Below are positions 22,601 through 32,294 of a stretch of 64,000 nucleotides of DNA, one piece after another (positions within the stretch are counted from its first letter, which is position 1; each line of letters starts with the position of its first letter). The notes beneath the pieces are model-generated. The model searched no databases. It was given only the letters and a program-made list of their open reading frames with translations, and had not been told where the DNA came from. A program made the translations under genes and the position numbers. The stretch comes from Serripes groenlandicus (lineage: Eukaryota; Mollusca; Bivalvia; Cardiida; Cardiidae), in NCBI GenBank assembly GCA_031761405.1, contig JASEVX010000013.1:55693640-55757639 (forward strand), written 5' to 3'.

Positions 22601-22789
22601 TAAAATAGTATATCTATGTGGTATTGATTTAATATATACATTTTTGATAACTTTAAACAAGTTTATAGGATAATCAAAATTCGGTGCAAATTGATGGATT
22701 TATTAGGTATATTAGGTTTGGATTTTCGCCGTTTTCAACATTTTTCCGTTCGACTACACTGATCGACTGTTAGCTTATTGGCGTTTCTC

Positions 22790-22905
22790 GCATTGGTTGT
22801 TGTTAGACTTCTGAACAAATGTTGACAGAGCAAGGGTTCGAACTCACTACATCGGGAAAGATAGCCCGTATTTCTTCCGACTGAACAACCGTGGATCATC
22901 TTAAT
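22790..22905 (-). mobile_element. tRNA-derived SINE head, family A relative
   Basis: On the minus strand: 'tgttcagtcggaag' (A-box region), 'cgggctatctttcccgatgt', 'agtgagttcgaacccttgct' (B-box), then 'ctgtcaacatttgtt'. The arrangement matches the family A copies at 35.1 and 36.9 kb. Confidence 0.65.
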
Positions 22906-23009
22906 GAATAAAATCTCGGCATTTAGTTAGTCGAATAAAAAAATATAACGACGTTTGATTTGTCGAAAGAAACATGGATGTTTTCAACAACTGACTAAGT
23001 GAGATGCCA

Positions 23010-23275
23010 TTTTACATAATTCTCTAAATTATTAAGAGATCTATCTTTAAGTTGCAGAGATACAGTATCTCTCTAACATGAATTACTTTCTTAAATATGT
23101 AGATATCTCTCTAACTAATTTAGGGAGATATCTTTAAACAATGGGAGATATCCTTAAACAATTGGAGATATCTTTAAACAATTGGAGACATCCTTAAACA
23201 ATGGGAGACATCCTTAAACAATGGCCTTAAACAATGGGAGATATCTCCTTATCTCAGAGAGATTTCTTTAAAACG
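23010..23275. repeat. Second GATATCT repeat tract, 20-21 bp units
   Basis: Units of 'ggagatatctttaaacaatt' and 'gggagacatccttaaacaat', bracketed by 'agagatatctct' words. Confidence 0.75.
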
Positions 23276-23588
23276 CATGAATAGTACAACGTCTTGCAAT
23301 AAAGGTGTGTATTATGCAAGCGGAATAACCAGGATATTATATTTCCAAAACATCTTCGAGTTACCTTCCATTATTTCAATTTAAGCTTGCCAACGCTGTC
23401 AAATTAACTCTATCGGCGACTCATCTGAAAAAAGCATTTTTTGCATGTTAGTTAACAAAAATACCCCAAGTTCTTAATAATCAAAAATGGAGTCTCCCGA
23501 TTTTGACCATGGAATAGTCTACTATGTGCAATTAGGCGAGAATGAGAATGAAATATTTTTTCCCGTTCGTTTGTCCGTTGGTGACAAT

Positions 23589-23649
23589 TTTTTCCTAAGT
23601 CGTCTGCTCTAGAGGCGTCAGAAACCATCTCTATTAGGGAAAGGGCTAA
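23589..23649 (-). mobile_element. Family F MITE, end fragment
   Basis: 'aagtcgtctgct', 'gaggcgtcagaaa' and 'agggaaagggctaa' match the right end of minus-oriented family F. Confidence 0.55.
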
Positions 23650-24360
23650 GCAGAAATGTGACCCCCCTACATAATTTGTCCAGCCATATTGATTGGTTGA
23701 AAACGGTAGTCACCAGGTGGCATCAGAAAAGGGCTAAACAAATTACCCCCCGAGTATTTAAATCCCATATCAATCAGGTGATCGATTAGGGGTCATTTTG
23801 GCCCTCATGTTTAAACCTCGTTCATCATAAATGTATTTCTTAAGTTTCTGAAAGTCTTTACTTTATTAGTTTCTGTTTGTAATAAGAGACGACAGCATTA
23901 CGAATTCCAATGCAAAAAACATGACATGAACATTATCATCGTCTAGTCAAAATTATTTTTTTATGGCCAAATTATGCTCTTTAATTTTTGTATAAAATCA
24001 TTTTACGTGTTTTTGTTTTTTTCGTAAATATACTAGAATTATGTGATAAAATGTCATTCATTAAAATGTCACGAAATTATGATAATTCATTTTAGATTCT
24101 AAATATGTTTAATAGAAAGAAAGGGAAAACTGTACTTTCATGGGTTGTGTAAACGGTCGATTTATAAGTCATGATAACTGAAACGACATCGAATAATTTA
24201 TCACATTTTCAATTCATTTATCCATTAGTCGCCGGGCAGAAGACCGCGACTATATTGTTAAAAGATTTTCAGAAATCACATGGGAGGACAAGTTGTTATT
24301 AGAAAAAAACAAATGTAAATGCCTCGAAAATATTTAGGTTATGATTATTTAAATCATGAT
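23650..24360. other. No gene recognised
   Basis: AT-rich sequence with no supported exon or element. Confidence 0.4.
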
Positions 24361-24364
24361 ATAG

Positions 24365-24930
24365 TAAGTAAGTAATAGTTTATTATAGTGACATGTGTAC
24401 ATATTTTACAAATACAAACATCAAACAATATAAACACCCGGCCGCGTAGGGCCTATCTTATATTTTGATAAACACTATTTACAGATAAGGTAAAAAAAGA
24501 GATAAAGAGAGAAGAAAGAAAAAAATTGAAAGTAAAATAAAAGATTATAATTTACATGTATAAGAATTATTCATTTATATAGAAAACTACGTCTTTTTTT
24601 TCATTGATCCGACAAGAAATTTGGCAACTTGATTATATAATTCTAAAACACAACATTTAAACTTGTCTATATTAGAACGTGTGTTGAATGATGGGTTCTT
24701 TTGATGTGCCCTGCTGATGAGCGATCTTCTCAGATCGTCATAGACAGGACACGTCAAAAGAAAATGGATCTCGTCTTCAATTGAACCATTATTACAAATT
24801 TGACAGTCCCCTTTCCGATATGTTAAGCCTTGTAAATCTTACGGTTTCTATTCTTATTGGTAAAATGCCAAATCTAAATTGTGCAAGGTGAGATCTTTCT
24901 AACTTAGACAGGTTTGAGATAAGATACTTT
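24365..24930 (-). pseudogene. LINE (non-LTR retrotransposon) 3' end relic
   Basis: The minus strand encodes a typical LINE C-terminus: LAQFRFGILPIRIETVRF, then after a frameshift at the AAAGGGG run the zinc-knuckle-like CQIC followed by EDEIHFLLTCPVYDDLRRSL. The frame ends after KFLVGSMKKKT at TAG, followed by an AT-rich 3' tail containing AATAAA and a TTACTTAC end. Only the region after the reverse transcriptase remains. The frameshift shows it is dead. The clade cannot be assigned from this piece. Confidence 0.7.
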
Positions 24931-24934
24931 TCCA

Positions 24935-25905
24935 TACAATAATCATATTTGAAAAGAAATCATGTTTCCGAGGTTATAAGTTATCATTTTATTTCAAGCT
25001 ACTCGGGATAATTTATTCGTCCCTGATTAGACATGCAGCAGACGCTAATGCTAAAGTGTCATTATAATATCAGCATTATATAAAAACATTTTCTCTTTTT
25101 AATAGTTGTTCCACATTAATGAACGTTCTTTTCAAATTAAAAGACATTTCTTGATTTGTGTAGTTCGCATAAAACGTTATTGCATAAATGTCTTAAATAG
25201 TAAAATGTATGGACTGTTTCTTGTCACTCACTTTTAGATACTTGTTCACTCTCTTCATCTTTACACTTTTATGGGTTGATGATATTTTGTTAAATTGTGT
25301 TTGCACATTGTTTGTTTCAAAGCAGGCGAGTCTAAATATATCAAGTACTGGGTTTATACGTCTTTAGATGTTCATGGTACAGGATAAACTCGATATATGT
25401 ATAATGTTATAAACGAAATAATGTTGAAAGTAGTATTAAATGTAGGCATTATACCTCTGGCATTATTACATATGATTCATTTTCATTATTGTTTCATAAA
25501 TATTACATATTTTGCACGAAGTTAACACCAGGAGATAAATGTACGTTAATTTTCCATAGATATTATGACAGAAACATGAAAGTAATAACAAAAGCTCTTA
25601 TGCTGAATTTGCAATTCAATTCAGGGAAAATGGTGTCCAATGCAAACGCGTCCGACATGACGTCACAGCATTGTAGGTCATGTCACACACACACAATTCT
25701 ATGTATGCTTTATAACCCAGCCAGGTGAAAGTATTGATCAAAGTAAAAGCCAATAAATGGGAAAATGTTTTATTGTAAATGACTTCTCTTGAACTATAAC
25801 TTCATTAAGGACACAGATCAAATAGAAGCATTTCCACTTGAAGGATTTTGTATTCAATGAAGGTACACTTCTCAGTCTTTGCAATATAAGGAGCGTGAAC
25901 ATTGA
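24935..25905. other. No gene recognised
   Basis: AT-rich, without recognisable exon or repeat. A short CACACACACA run is near 25,685. Confidence 0.35.
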
Positions 25906-25907
25906 AT

Positions 25908-26172
25908 AAATGAGCCGTCCTGCGAGAAAACCATCATTATGGCATCTGCGTAATGCATCGATCCAGATCAGCCAGCGCAGTCCGCGCAGACTGATCCGGG
26001 CCGACACATTCCGTCTCATGGGGATAGAGGTATAGAGTAATGATTCCTGAAACAGAAAATCCACAGGAGACGAACAGTGTCTGTCCGGTAAAGCCAGCAC
26101 GGCATGCTTAGGTTGATCCGGGTCGATACTTTACGACCACAATGTTTCCTTTCTCGCGGGACGGCTCAAATA
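25908..26172. mobile_element. Family G MITE
   Basis: The left end AAATGAGCCGTCCTGCGAGA and the right end TCTCGCGGGACGGCTCAAAT are inverted repeats of about 20 bp. The interior carries 'gatccagatcagcc', 'ccgtctcatggggatagagg', 'tgattcctgaaacagaaaat' and 'cggcatgcttaggttgatcc'. A family A SINE begins within 20 bp of its right end. Confidence 0.75.
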
Positions 26173-26179
26173 TCATTTG

Positions 26180-26486
26180 GCCGAGCCCCGGTAGCTCAGT
26201 CGGTAGCGACGCGGGCTGTCAATCCAGGGGTTGTGAGTTCGAATCCCGGCTCGGCCAACTTTCTTTCCGAGGATTGACAAAAGTCAATGCGTCATGCGTC
26301 ATTCCTCTTCCACCAATGGGCTAAGTCTATGTGGAAAAGCAGCCAGTTGCTTGGGAAGATTGTTGTGTGGAGTACTGGTGTGAGAAACCCAGGAAATGCG
26401 TGAGTAGGTGAACTGGCCTCCGTAATATAACTGAGAAATTGGTAAAAAACGGCGTTAAACCCCAATCAATCAATCAATCAATCAAA
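26180..26486 (+). mobile_element. Family A tRNA-derived SINE, full length
   Basis: The 5' head is tRNA-like: GCCGAGC and GCTCGGC pair as an acceptor stem, 'ggtagctcagtcggtagcga' is the A-box region, and 'gagttcgaatcccggc' is the B-box. The body has 'ttgacaaaagtcaatgcg', 'ccaccaatgggctaagtcta', 'gtggaaaagcagccagttgc', 'gtgtggagtactggtgtgag' and 'aacggcgttaaaccccaatc'. It ends in repeated AATC. Pol III promoter boxes are intact by eye. Its head happens to be open for translation; this is not a gene. Confidence 0.9.
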
Positions 26487-26649
26487 TATCATTTGTGAGG
26501 ATTAAACTTACTCCGCTGAAGCTCCAACGTATATATGAGTCCATCGTCGGACATGATGCTTGGAGCGTAGCGGAGTCAACGCCCGTGAGTGGTCGACGTT
26601 GATATGAGTCATGTTCCCGGGGAAACCAACCTTGGCGTATGAATTACAT

Positions 26650-26907
26650 TGTCTGGAGTTTTACGTCGGGTTCTACAATGTTTCAGTTACATCAAGTCTT
26701 TCCCTGGGTAAGTTACCAGTACTGCTGGTCAATTTATCCAGACACCAGCCAGCTAGTCAGTCGTAATGCTACCCCCCGCAACCCTGTGCGCCAAGGAGGG
26801 CAGACATTACTAGCATTTTTAAAGTATTTGGTATGACCCGGTCGGGATCCAACCCATGACCTCCCGAACCCGCGGCGAACGCTCTACTACTAGACCACCG
26901 AGGCGGT
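26650..26907 (-). mobile_element. Family B tRNA-derived SINE
   Basis: The minus strand begins 'caccgcctcggtggtctagt', 'agtagagcgttcgccg', 'ggaggtcatgggttggatcc', 'cgaccgggtcataccaaa', then the body with 'actgactagctggctggtgt'. Other copies are at 27.0, 43.4, 51.2, 53.6 and 56.2 kb. Confidence 0.8.
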
Positions 26908-27029
26908 GTATTTATTACAAGAGTAGATAAAGACCCGTCTGTACTTTAAAGCCTTAAACCCCTCCATTTCCCCCAATGAACAAAGTTTGCCACAACGTTT
27001 TTGAAGCTTTCTTCTAAAAGAAATAAACT

Positions 27030-27290
27030 CCTCGGAGGTGTAGTGGTATAGCTTCCGCCACGTTTGCCGGAGGTCGCGGGTTCGCTCCCCGTCCGGGTCA
27101 TACCAAAGACTTTAACAATTGTTTTAAAGGCTGTCCTCCTTGACGCTTAATGTAGTGGGGTTAGCAATACGACTGATTGGCTGGTGTTAGGGAAAAACGG
27201 AACAGAAGTACTGGTATACTTACACATGAAAGGCAGTTATATAACTGAACATGTGTTGAAAGCGGCGTAAAACACCAAGCAATGATAATT
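27030..27290 (+). mobile_element. Family B tRNA-derived SINE
   Basis: The head 'cctcggaggtgtagtggtat', 'gccggaggtcgcgggttcgc', 'gtccgggtcataccaaagac' is followed by the body 'ggctgtcctccttgacgctt', 'tacgactgattggctggtgt', 'gtactggtatacttac' and the 3' end 'gcggcgtaaaacaccaagca'. Confidence 0.85.
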
Positions 27291-27577
27291 CTTCTAAAGA
27301 GTGGCGAACAGTCCAGAGCCGAATCAAGTTGTAGTTACACTGGTCGAATACAGACTAAGGTTTTCCTACATTACGGCTTGTAAACATATGAATTAGCTGT
27401 GGATTATGAGCTAATTGTTTCGGAAAAAGTGGTTGATTTTATTCTGTTCATGTTATTCTCAGTCTGTTTTCTTGGCATTAGTCTAAGCAATTGTTGAAAC
27501 CCTCGTATAACGATTATGACCTGTGTGATTAACACGTGTTATTACGGGAATGGGTTATAGGTATTAATACAACTTAT

Positions 27578-27705
27578 GTCTACAGCCTTGCTGTGGAAGC
27601 CGTCTTTTTATAGCGACTTTGGTAGAGTGGTTGTTTTTTTCTCGAAGTTAAGCAACGTACATCGCAATTAGTGCCTGGGTGGGTGACCCGCGGTGTCTTA
27701 ACTCA
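27578..27705 (+). pseudogene. 5S rRNA-derived relic (pseudogene or 5S-type SINE head)
   Basis: Starts GTCTAC. It contains 'ctcgaagttaagcaacgt', corresponding to the box A region of 5S rRNA genes, and 'ttagtgcctgggtgggtgac', corresponding to the box C region, at about the right distance. The first half (box upstream, helices II-III) is disrupted by 'cttggtagagtggttgtttt', so it cannot fold as 5S rRNA. It is either a decayed 5S copy or the head of a 5S-derived SINE. Confidence 0.6.
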
Positions 27706-27965
27706 ATGAAGGACCCGATAAAACACTTTGATGTTTACAGTCATTGAATGTTCAATGGCCGGTTTTCGTGAGGGCTTGGTCATATATATGTAACCCGGTC
27801 CTCCTGAATAGAAACATTTGAAGCATTTGAAATAAAATAAATGTTACCGAATAGAACATAATTGGTACAGTTGCTCAAAGGTAATGACACCGGTCTTATT
27901 GGTGATAACCACGTAACAACGGATATTAACCTTTGAGATCTTCCACGTCATCGGTGCGAGTATTT

Positions 27966-28022
27966 AAAATTAGTCTGGTTCCCGTCGTAGTAATAAGGGG
28001 AAGGAACTCCAGACTAATTTAA
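27966..28022. repeat. Short hairpin (attagtctgg arms)
   Basis: 'aattagtctgg' pairs with 'ccagactaattt' around a loop of about 30 bp. Confidence 0.6.
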
Positions 28023-28254
28023 GATAGGCTATATTACATAATAGGCGGACAGTGACTAGACTGGTGATACGATGTATACATTGAGACCCTAAATCGCTAG
28101 ACGGGATTTAGAAAGTTCAGAACCTTTGAAGGTCCGTATATATATGTAAAAGTTATAGGAAATATAGAAAGTTTATTCAGCAACACTGGATTACTTCTGA
28201 GCTTACCTTTGTTTTAACAGGCAGAGCATTGTACAGTCCGACCAAAGCGTTCCT

Positions 28255-28484
28255 TTAACCCTTTCCCTCATATAGACGCTTTCTGACGCCTCTGCAGCAG
28301 ACGGCTTTTTGAAAACATACTGACAAAAGAAGAAATTGCACAAAACGTGCAATTTCTCCTTTTGCCACAATGTTTTCCACTTTTAGGCATAGGTTATTTA
28401 TTCAATTCTGGAGATTTTCTATGTTTTGACAAAATACGTCCAAAGTCGTCTGCTGCAGAATTGTCGTATGAGGAAAAGGGTTAA
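28255..28484 (+). mobile_element. Family F foldback MITE, full length
   Basis: TTAACCCTTTCCCTCATATA on the left and GAGGAAAAGGGTTAA on the right, each including a TTAA. Subterminal CTGCAGCAGACGGC pairs with GTCGTCTGCTGCAG. The internal hairpin is formed by 'gaagaaattgcac' and 'gtgcaatttctcc'. This is a good reference copy of the family. Confidence 0.9.
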
Positions 28485-28672
28485 GGTCTGGTACAAAATG
28501 ACGCCCAATGTGAGACTATAAATAGAGATGTCGATGCTTCATGCTTCGGGGGTTGGGGGTATTAAGTAAAAAATATATATATATGTTTTGCCATGTACAT
28601 TTTCAATGAGCCATGTGCTATCATTCTATAGCTGTAGTTTTGTGGTAGGCTTTGTTGGGGTTTTACGCCGTT

Positions 28673-28901
28673 TTAACACTTTCCCACCTGCAGACGCATT
28701 TTAACGCAATAGCAGCAGACAACTTTTTAAAACATTGTGGCCAAAGGTGAAATTGCTCATGATGATCAATTTCACCTTTGGTCACAATGTTTTCCACTTA
28801 TAGTCATTGGTTATCCATTCAATTATAGATATTTTCCAATCTTTGACAAAATATGTTCAAAGTCGTCTGCTTCAGAATTGTCGTATGAGGGAAAGGGTTA
28901 A
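28673..28901 (+). mobile_element. Family F MITE inside composite unit 1
   Basis: Subtype with 'ctttcccacctgcagacgca' and 'ttttaacgcaatagcagcag' at the left and 'tgagggaaagggttaa' at the right. The hairpin is 'ggtgaaattgctcatgatga' against 'tcaatttcaccttt'. Confidence 0.85.
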
Positions 28902-29094
28902 GGTCTGGTACAAAATGACGCCCAATGTGAGACTATAAATAGAGATGTCGATGCTTCATGCTTCAGGGGTTGGGGTTATTAAGTAAAAAAAATATATATA
29001 TGTTTAGCCATGTACATTTTCAATGGGCCATGGGCTATCATTCTATAGCTGTAGTTTTGGGGTAAGCTTTGTTTGGGTTTTTACGCCGTTTTAA

Positions 29095-29323
29095 TTAACC
29101 CTTTCCCACCTGCAGACGCATTTTAACGCAATAGCAGCAGACAACTTTTTAAAACATTGTGGCCAAAGGTGAAATTGCCCATGATGATCAATTTCACCTT
29201 TGGCCACAATGTTTTCCACTTATAGTCATAGGTTATCCATTCAATTCTGGAGATTTTCTATGTTTTGACAAAATACGTTCAAAGTCGTCTGCTGCATAAT
29301 TGTCGTATAAGGGAAAGGGTTAA
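29095..29323 (+). mobile_element. Family F MITE inside composite unit 2
   Basis: Same 'cacctgcagacgca' subtype as the previous copy, TTAA at both ends. Confidence 0.85.
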
Positions 29324-29512
29324 GGTCTGGTACAAAATGACGCCCAATGTGAGACTATAAAAAGAGATGTCGATGCTTCTCATGCTTCGGGGGTTGGGGG
29401 TATTAAGTAAAAAATATATATATGTTTAGCCATGTACATTTTCAATGGGCCATGTGCTATCATTCTAAAGCTGTAGTTTTGGGGTAAGCTTTGTTGGGGT
29501 TTTTACGCCGTT

Positions 29513-29741
29513 TTAACCCTTTCCCACCTGCAGACGCATTTTAACGCAATAGCAGCAGACAACTTTTTAAAACATTGGGGCCAAAGGTGAAATTGCTCAT
29601 GATGATCAATTTCACCTTTGGCCACAATGTTTTCCACTTATAGTCATTGGTTATCCATTCAATTATAGAGATTTTCCAATCTTTGACAAAATATGTTCAA
29701 AGTCGTCTGCTGCAGAATTGTCGTATGAGGGAAAGGGTTAA
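29513..29741 (+). mobile_element. Family F MITE inside composite unit 3
   Basis: Same subtype, TTAA at both ends. Followed by a degenerate further relative (29,742-29,960) with 'gaaaacattgtgacaaaaag' and 'tatatgggtaagggtt'. Confidence 0.85.
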
Positions 29742-30090
29742 ATGCTCGTCTTGAGACAATTCCAGATGTTGTCTACAGCAGCCAAGGCCTGGACTTGAAA
29801 TTTGAAAACATTGTGACAAAAAGAGAAATTTCATCTGTTGCCCTTATATTTTCAACTTTTTTTAAACAGTATTTATACTTTCATTTGTAAAGATTTTCCA
29901 TGTTTTTGCACGATTGTTTTCAAAGTCATTTGCTGTAGATTTGTTATATATGGGTAAGGGTTCAATTTGCCTCTTGGATCTTTTATGCAAGTGCAGTCTT
30001 ACTCTTATTTGACTCACTAGGCCATGTGCTATCATTCTATAGCTGTAGTTTTGGGGTAAGCTTTATTGGGGTTTTACGCCGTTTTAAACA

Positions 30091-30230
30091 TTATTTCAGT
30101 TATAACAGGGCGACTATTCAGATATTCATGATCCCTGGGGTAGATAAACCTATACCAGGCTAAGAATGGGCCTTGCCCAAGAGCAGTCCACCATGACCAC
30201 AGTGCCGCGACTGGGTATATAACCAGGGCG
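30091..30230 (-). mobile_element. Family E tRNA-derived SINE, 5' part
   Basis: Contains 'attcatgatccctgg', 'gataaacctataccaggcta', 'gggccttgcccaagagcagt', 'ccaccatgaccacagtgccg' and 'cgactgggtatataacc'. This corresponds to the minus-strand family E copies at 45.05 and 49.19 kb. Confidence 0.7.
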
Positions 30231-30235
30231 CCCGG

Positions 30236-30532
30236 GTCGAGTCCCGATAGCTCAGTCGGTAACGACGCGGGCTGTCAATCCAGGGGTTGTGAGTTCGAAT
30301 CCCGGCTCGGCCAACTTTCTTTCCGCCGTTTGACAAAAGTCATTGCGACATGCGTCATTCGTCTTCAACCAATACATGCTATCAGTCTATGTGGAAAAGC
30401 AGCCAGTTGCTTGGGAAGATTGTTGTGTGGAGTACTGGTGTGAGAAACCCAGGAAACACATGAGTAGGTGAACTGGCCGCCGTGATATGACTGAGAAATT
30501 GTTAAAAACGGCGTTAAACCCCAATCAACCAG
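30236..30532 (+). mobile_element. Family A tRNA-derived SINE
   Basis: The head 'gagtcccgatagctcagtcg' has a mutated acceptor start. B-box and body are as in the 26.18-kb copy. It ends 'ggcgttaaaccccaatcaac' with a short AATC tail. Confidence 0.85.
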
Positions 30533-30679
30533 GGCGCTCGGTTCCAAATCTCCCAAGCTTACCCACTCGGTCACGGCTGTTTCCTAGGTTTTGGGGGGTA
30601 AAGTGTCCGCTTTTGGATCGAGAGGTCTAAAGTTCGAATCTTGGTCAGATCATGTCCATTGGAATGTATTAAACAATAG

Positions 30680-30890
30680 TTTAAACTTATTTATTTTACA
30701 ACGATTGCGAAACAAGCTTTCAGCTTATATTAATCACGCTCGATGACTGCTTCCTGGATACTTAACCAATACTCGCGCCGTTTGTGTAAGAAAATCCCAA
30801 AGGCAGAACTCGCTTATCACGGGATTCGAACCCGGGACCTGTGGTACAAGAGGCCAAAGCTCTACCTCTCTACCACTGTCTTCCATTTTC
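30680..30890 (-). mobile_element. Family C tRNA-derived SINE
   Basis: The minus-strand head has 'gtggtagagaggtagagctt', 'tggcctcttgtaccacaggt' and 'cccgggttcgaatcccgtga'. The body reads on the plus strand as 'ttacaacgattgcgaaacaa', 'gctttcagcttat' and 'aatactcgcgccgtttgtgt'. Relatives are at 48.79 and 60.74 kb. Confidence 0.75.
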
Positions 30891-31149
30891 AAACAATATT
30901 AACGAAGACTGCCCGATTTAGTCTCAATTGTTTCAATACATACTCTGAATAAAAGATTTCTTAAAATTGCTATTTTTTTAATTGAATGTCGCCAGTCTTC
31001 AGGGCAATATCATATTTTCGAATTTAGGGATTTTCGACAATTTTCTTACCTTCTTCTGGTATGGTTATTTTATCATTATTTGTATTCTGTTGTTGAACGA
31101 TTGCCCAGTTGCCTAGCATTATGTTTTATACTAACTGGGGGTTACCAGT

Positions 31150-31320
31150 TTCCCGATTTAACGCCGTTTCCAACATTTTTTCAAAATCATATCATGACGG
31201 TCTGTTCAACTATCAATATCTTATCCGACTCTCTCACATCTGTTCGCCACAGCACACAGCAGTCTTTCCAGGCAACTGGCTGCTTTTTTTCTTCAAATAA
31301 ACTCTAAGCCCATTGGTTAA
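31150..31320 (-). mobile_element. Degenerate family A SINE fragment
   Basis: 'aacgccgtttccaac', 'tcaaaatcatatcatgacgg', 'ccaggcaactggctgctttt' and 'taagcccattgg' match the reverse complement of the family A body. Confidence 0.6.
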
Positions 31321-31611
31321 ACAAAAAAACATAAATAAAATGTATTGACACTGACAATAATATAGGCTCCTATTTCGTTTATGAAATAAAAATGGTCTAT
31401 TCAATAAAAAGACAATGAGTAGATAAGTTTATATAAGGGGATACTAAATTACTACCTTGCTGTCGACTTAGCTTAGATCTGAGTTCGATGACCTTGTTCA
31501 AGTTACATTTTATGAACCTGAAAAGTTGAGTCGTTTCAAATTTAGACTGCATGTAAAATGTCTCTTGGTTATATAAGAAATTGAACTATGATTTGTATAT
31601 TGCATAATTCT

Positions 31612-31825
31612 TTAACTCTTTCCCACTTGCAGACGCATTTTGACGCATATGCAGCAGACGACTTTTTATAACATTGTGGCAACAGGAGACAATGCTCATT
31701 GTGAACAAATTCTCCTTTTTCCTAAATGTTTTTGATAATTATACGTTCAGTTAAAAACAAAATTAATAAACGTATGACCTTTATGTATTAATACTGCTTT
31801 TTCTTCTGCAGATGGGCTTTGACCA
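31612..31825 (+). mobile_element. Family F MITE, degenerate
   Basis: The left end TTAACTCTTTCCCACTTGCA, GCAGCAGACGACTTTT and the internal hairpin remain. The right half is decayed to 'ttcttctgcagatgggcttt'. Confidence 0.6.
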
Positions 31826-32057
31826 AATTATAATAGATCCAGATAAAACACCCAAATAAACAAGATACATACATATATATATATATGATTATATATAATT
31901 TTACTTTATAAAGAAACATATAAATAAAGAAAAAAGAAAGAACGAGATCGAAAAAACAATGTAGAAACGCATCATTTTAAAAGAAAACAGAAAAAGAAAA
32001 GTTTCATTTATTTGGTCACGAAACAAACATGGTGCGTAAAGAGTAAAAGGTAAGTAA

Positions 32058-32115
32058 AAGTGGCGTCCTTGCCAACCAGACTTAGCAACCAAGGTTAACT
32101 CTCACGCTGTAAATA
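32058..32115 (+). promoter_or_regulatory. Putative proximal promoter of locus 2 with X-box-like half-sites
   Basis: Just upstream of the start codon, 'ccttgccaacc' and 'ttagcaaccaagg' contain TTGCC- and AGCAAC-type half-sites of the RFX X-box (GTNRCC/RGYAAC), which governs many ciliary and sperm-flagellar genes. The spacing is not canonical and no TATA box is seen, so this is only a candidate. Confidence 0.2.
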
Positions 32116-32134
32116 ATGGCGACTACAATGGAGG
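32116..32134 (+). CDS. SPMAP2: SPMAP2/THEG-like exon 1 (start)
   Basis: ATGGCGACTACAATGGAGG followed by a GTAAGA donor encodes MATTME and the first base of Glu7. The ATG has A at -1 and G at +4, a fair start context, and an upstream in-frame stop (TAA in 'gctgtaaataatgg') closes the frame. A second in-frame ATG is codon 5. The exon is very short, and its choice rests on phase 1 splicing into exon 2 across a 90-bp intron. Confidence 0.75.
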
Positions 32135-32224
32135 GTAAGAGTGTTTTTATTTTGGATTTTTATTTGAGTTGGATTAAATTAAATTGTATGAATGTTAAAA
32201 CTTTGGATTTTAACTTTTTTTCAG

Positions 32225-32294
32225 AGCAACAGCCGAGTAGGATTTCCATGCTGGCTCGACCTAAACAAGTACATCCTGGATTTTTAGAGGATAG
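32225..32294 (+). CDS. SPMAP2: SPMAP2/THEG-like exon 2
   Basis: 70 nt after a TTTTTTTCAG acceptor, donor GTGAGG. Encodes residues 7-30, including SRISMLARPKQVHPGF. S-R-I-x-x-L-A-x-P-K is the C-terminal half of a THEG repeat. Enters in phase 1 and leaves in phase 2. The next exon is 15 kb away. Confidence 0.8.

Larger units (their letters stand above)
28485..30085 (+). repeat. ~418-bp composite tandem repeat including MITE F
   Basis: Three full units and a partial fourth. Each unit has 'ggtctggtacaaaatgacgc', 'ccaatgtgagactataaata', 'atgtcgatgcttcatgcttc', 'gccatgtacattttcaatgg', 'tgctatcattctatagctgt' and 'ggggttttacgccgtttta', then one family F element. 'cccaatgtgagac' recurs at 28504, 28921 and 29343 (417 and 422 bp). 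The partial unit at 30,000-30,085 keeps only the second half. Confidence 0.9.

Noticed and set aside
26180..26260. Functional tRNA gene (anticodon GTC-like) at the head of SINE A
   Set aside because: The acceptor stem pairs and the boxes are good, but the anticodon arm pairs poorly and the same SINE body and AATC tail follow in every copy, so it is a SINE head.
28673..29741. Telomere-like repeat because of TTAACCC ends
   Set aside because: TTAACCC occurs once per MITE end, not in tandem.
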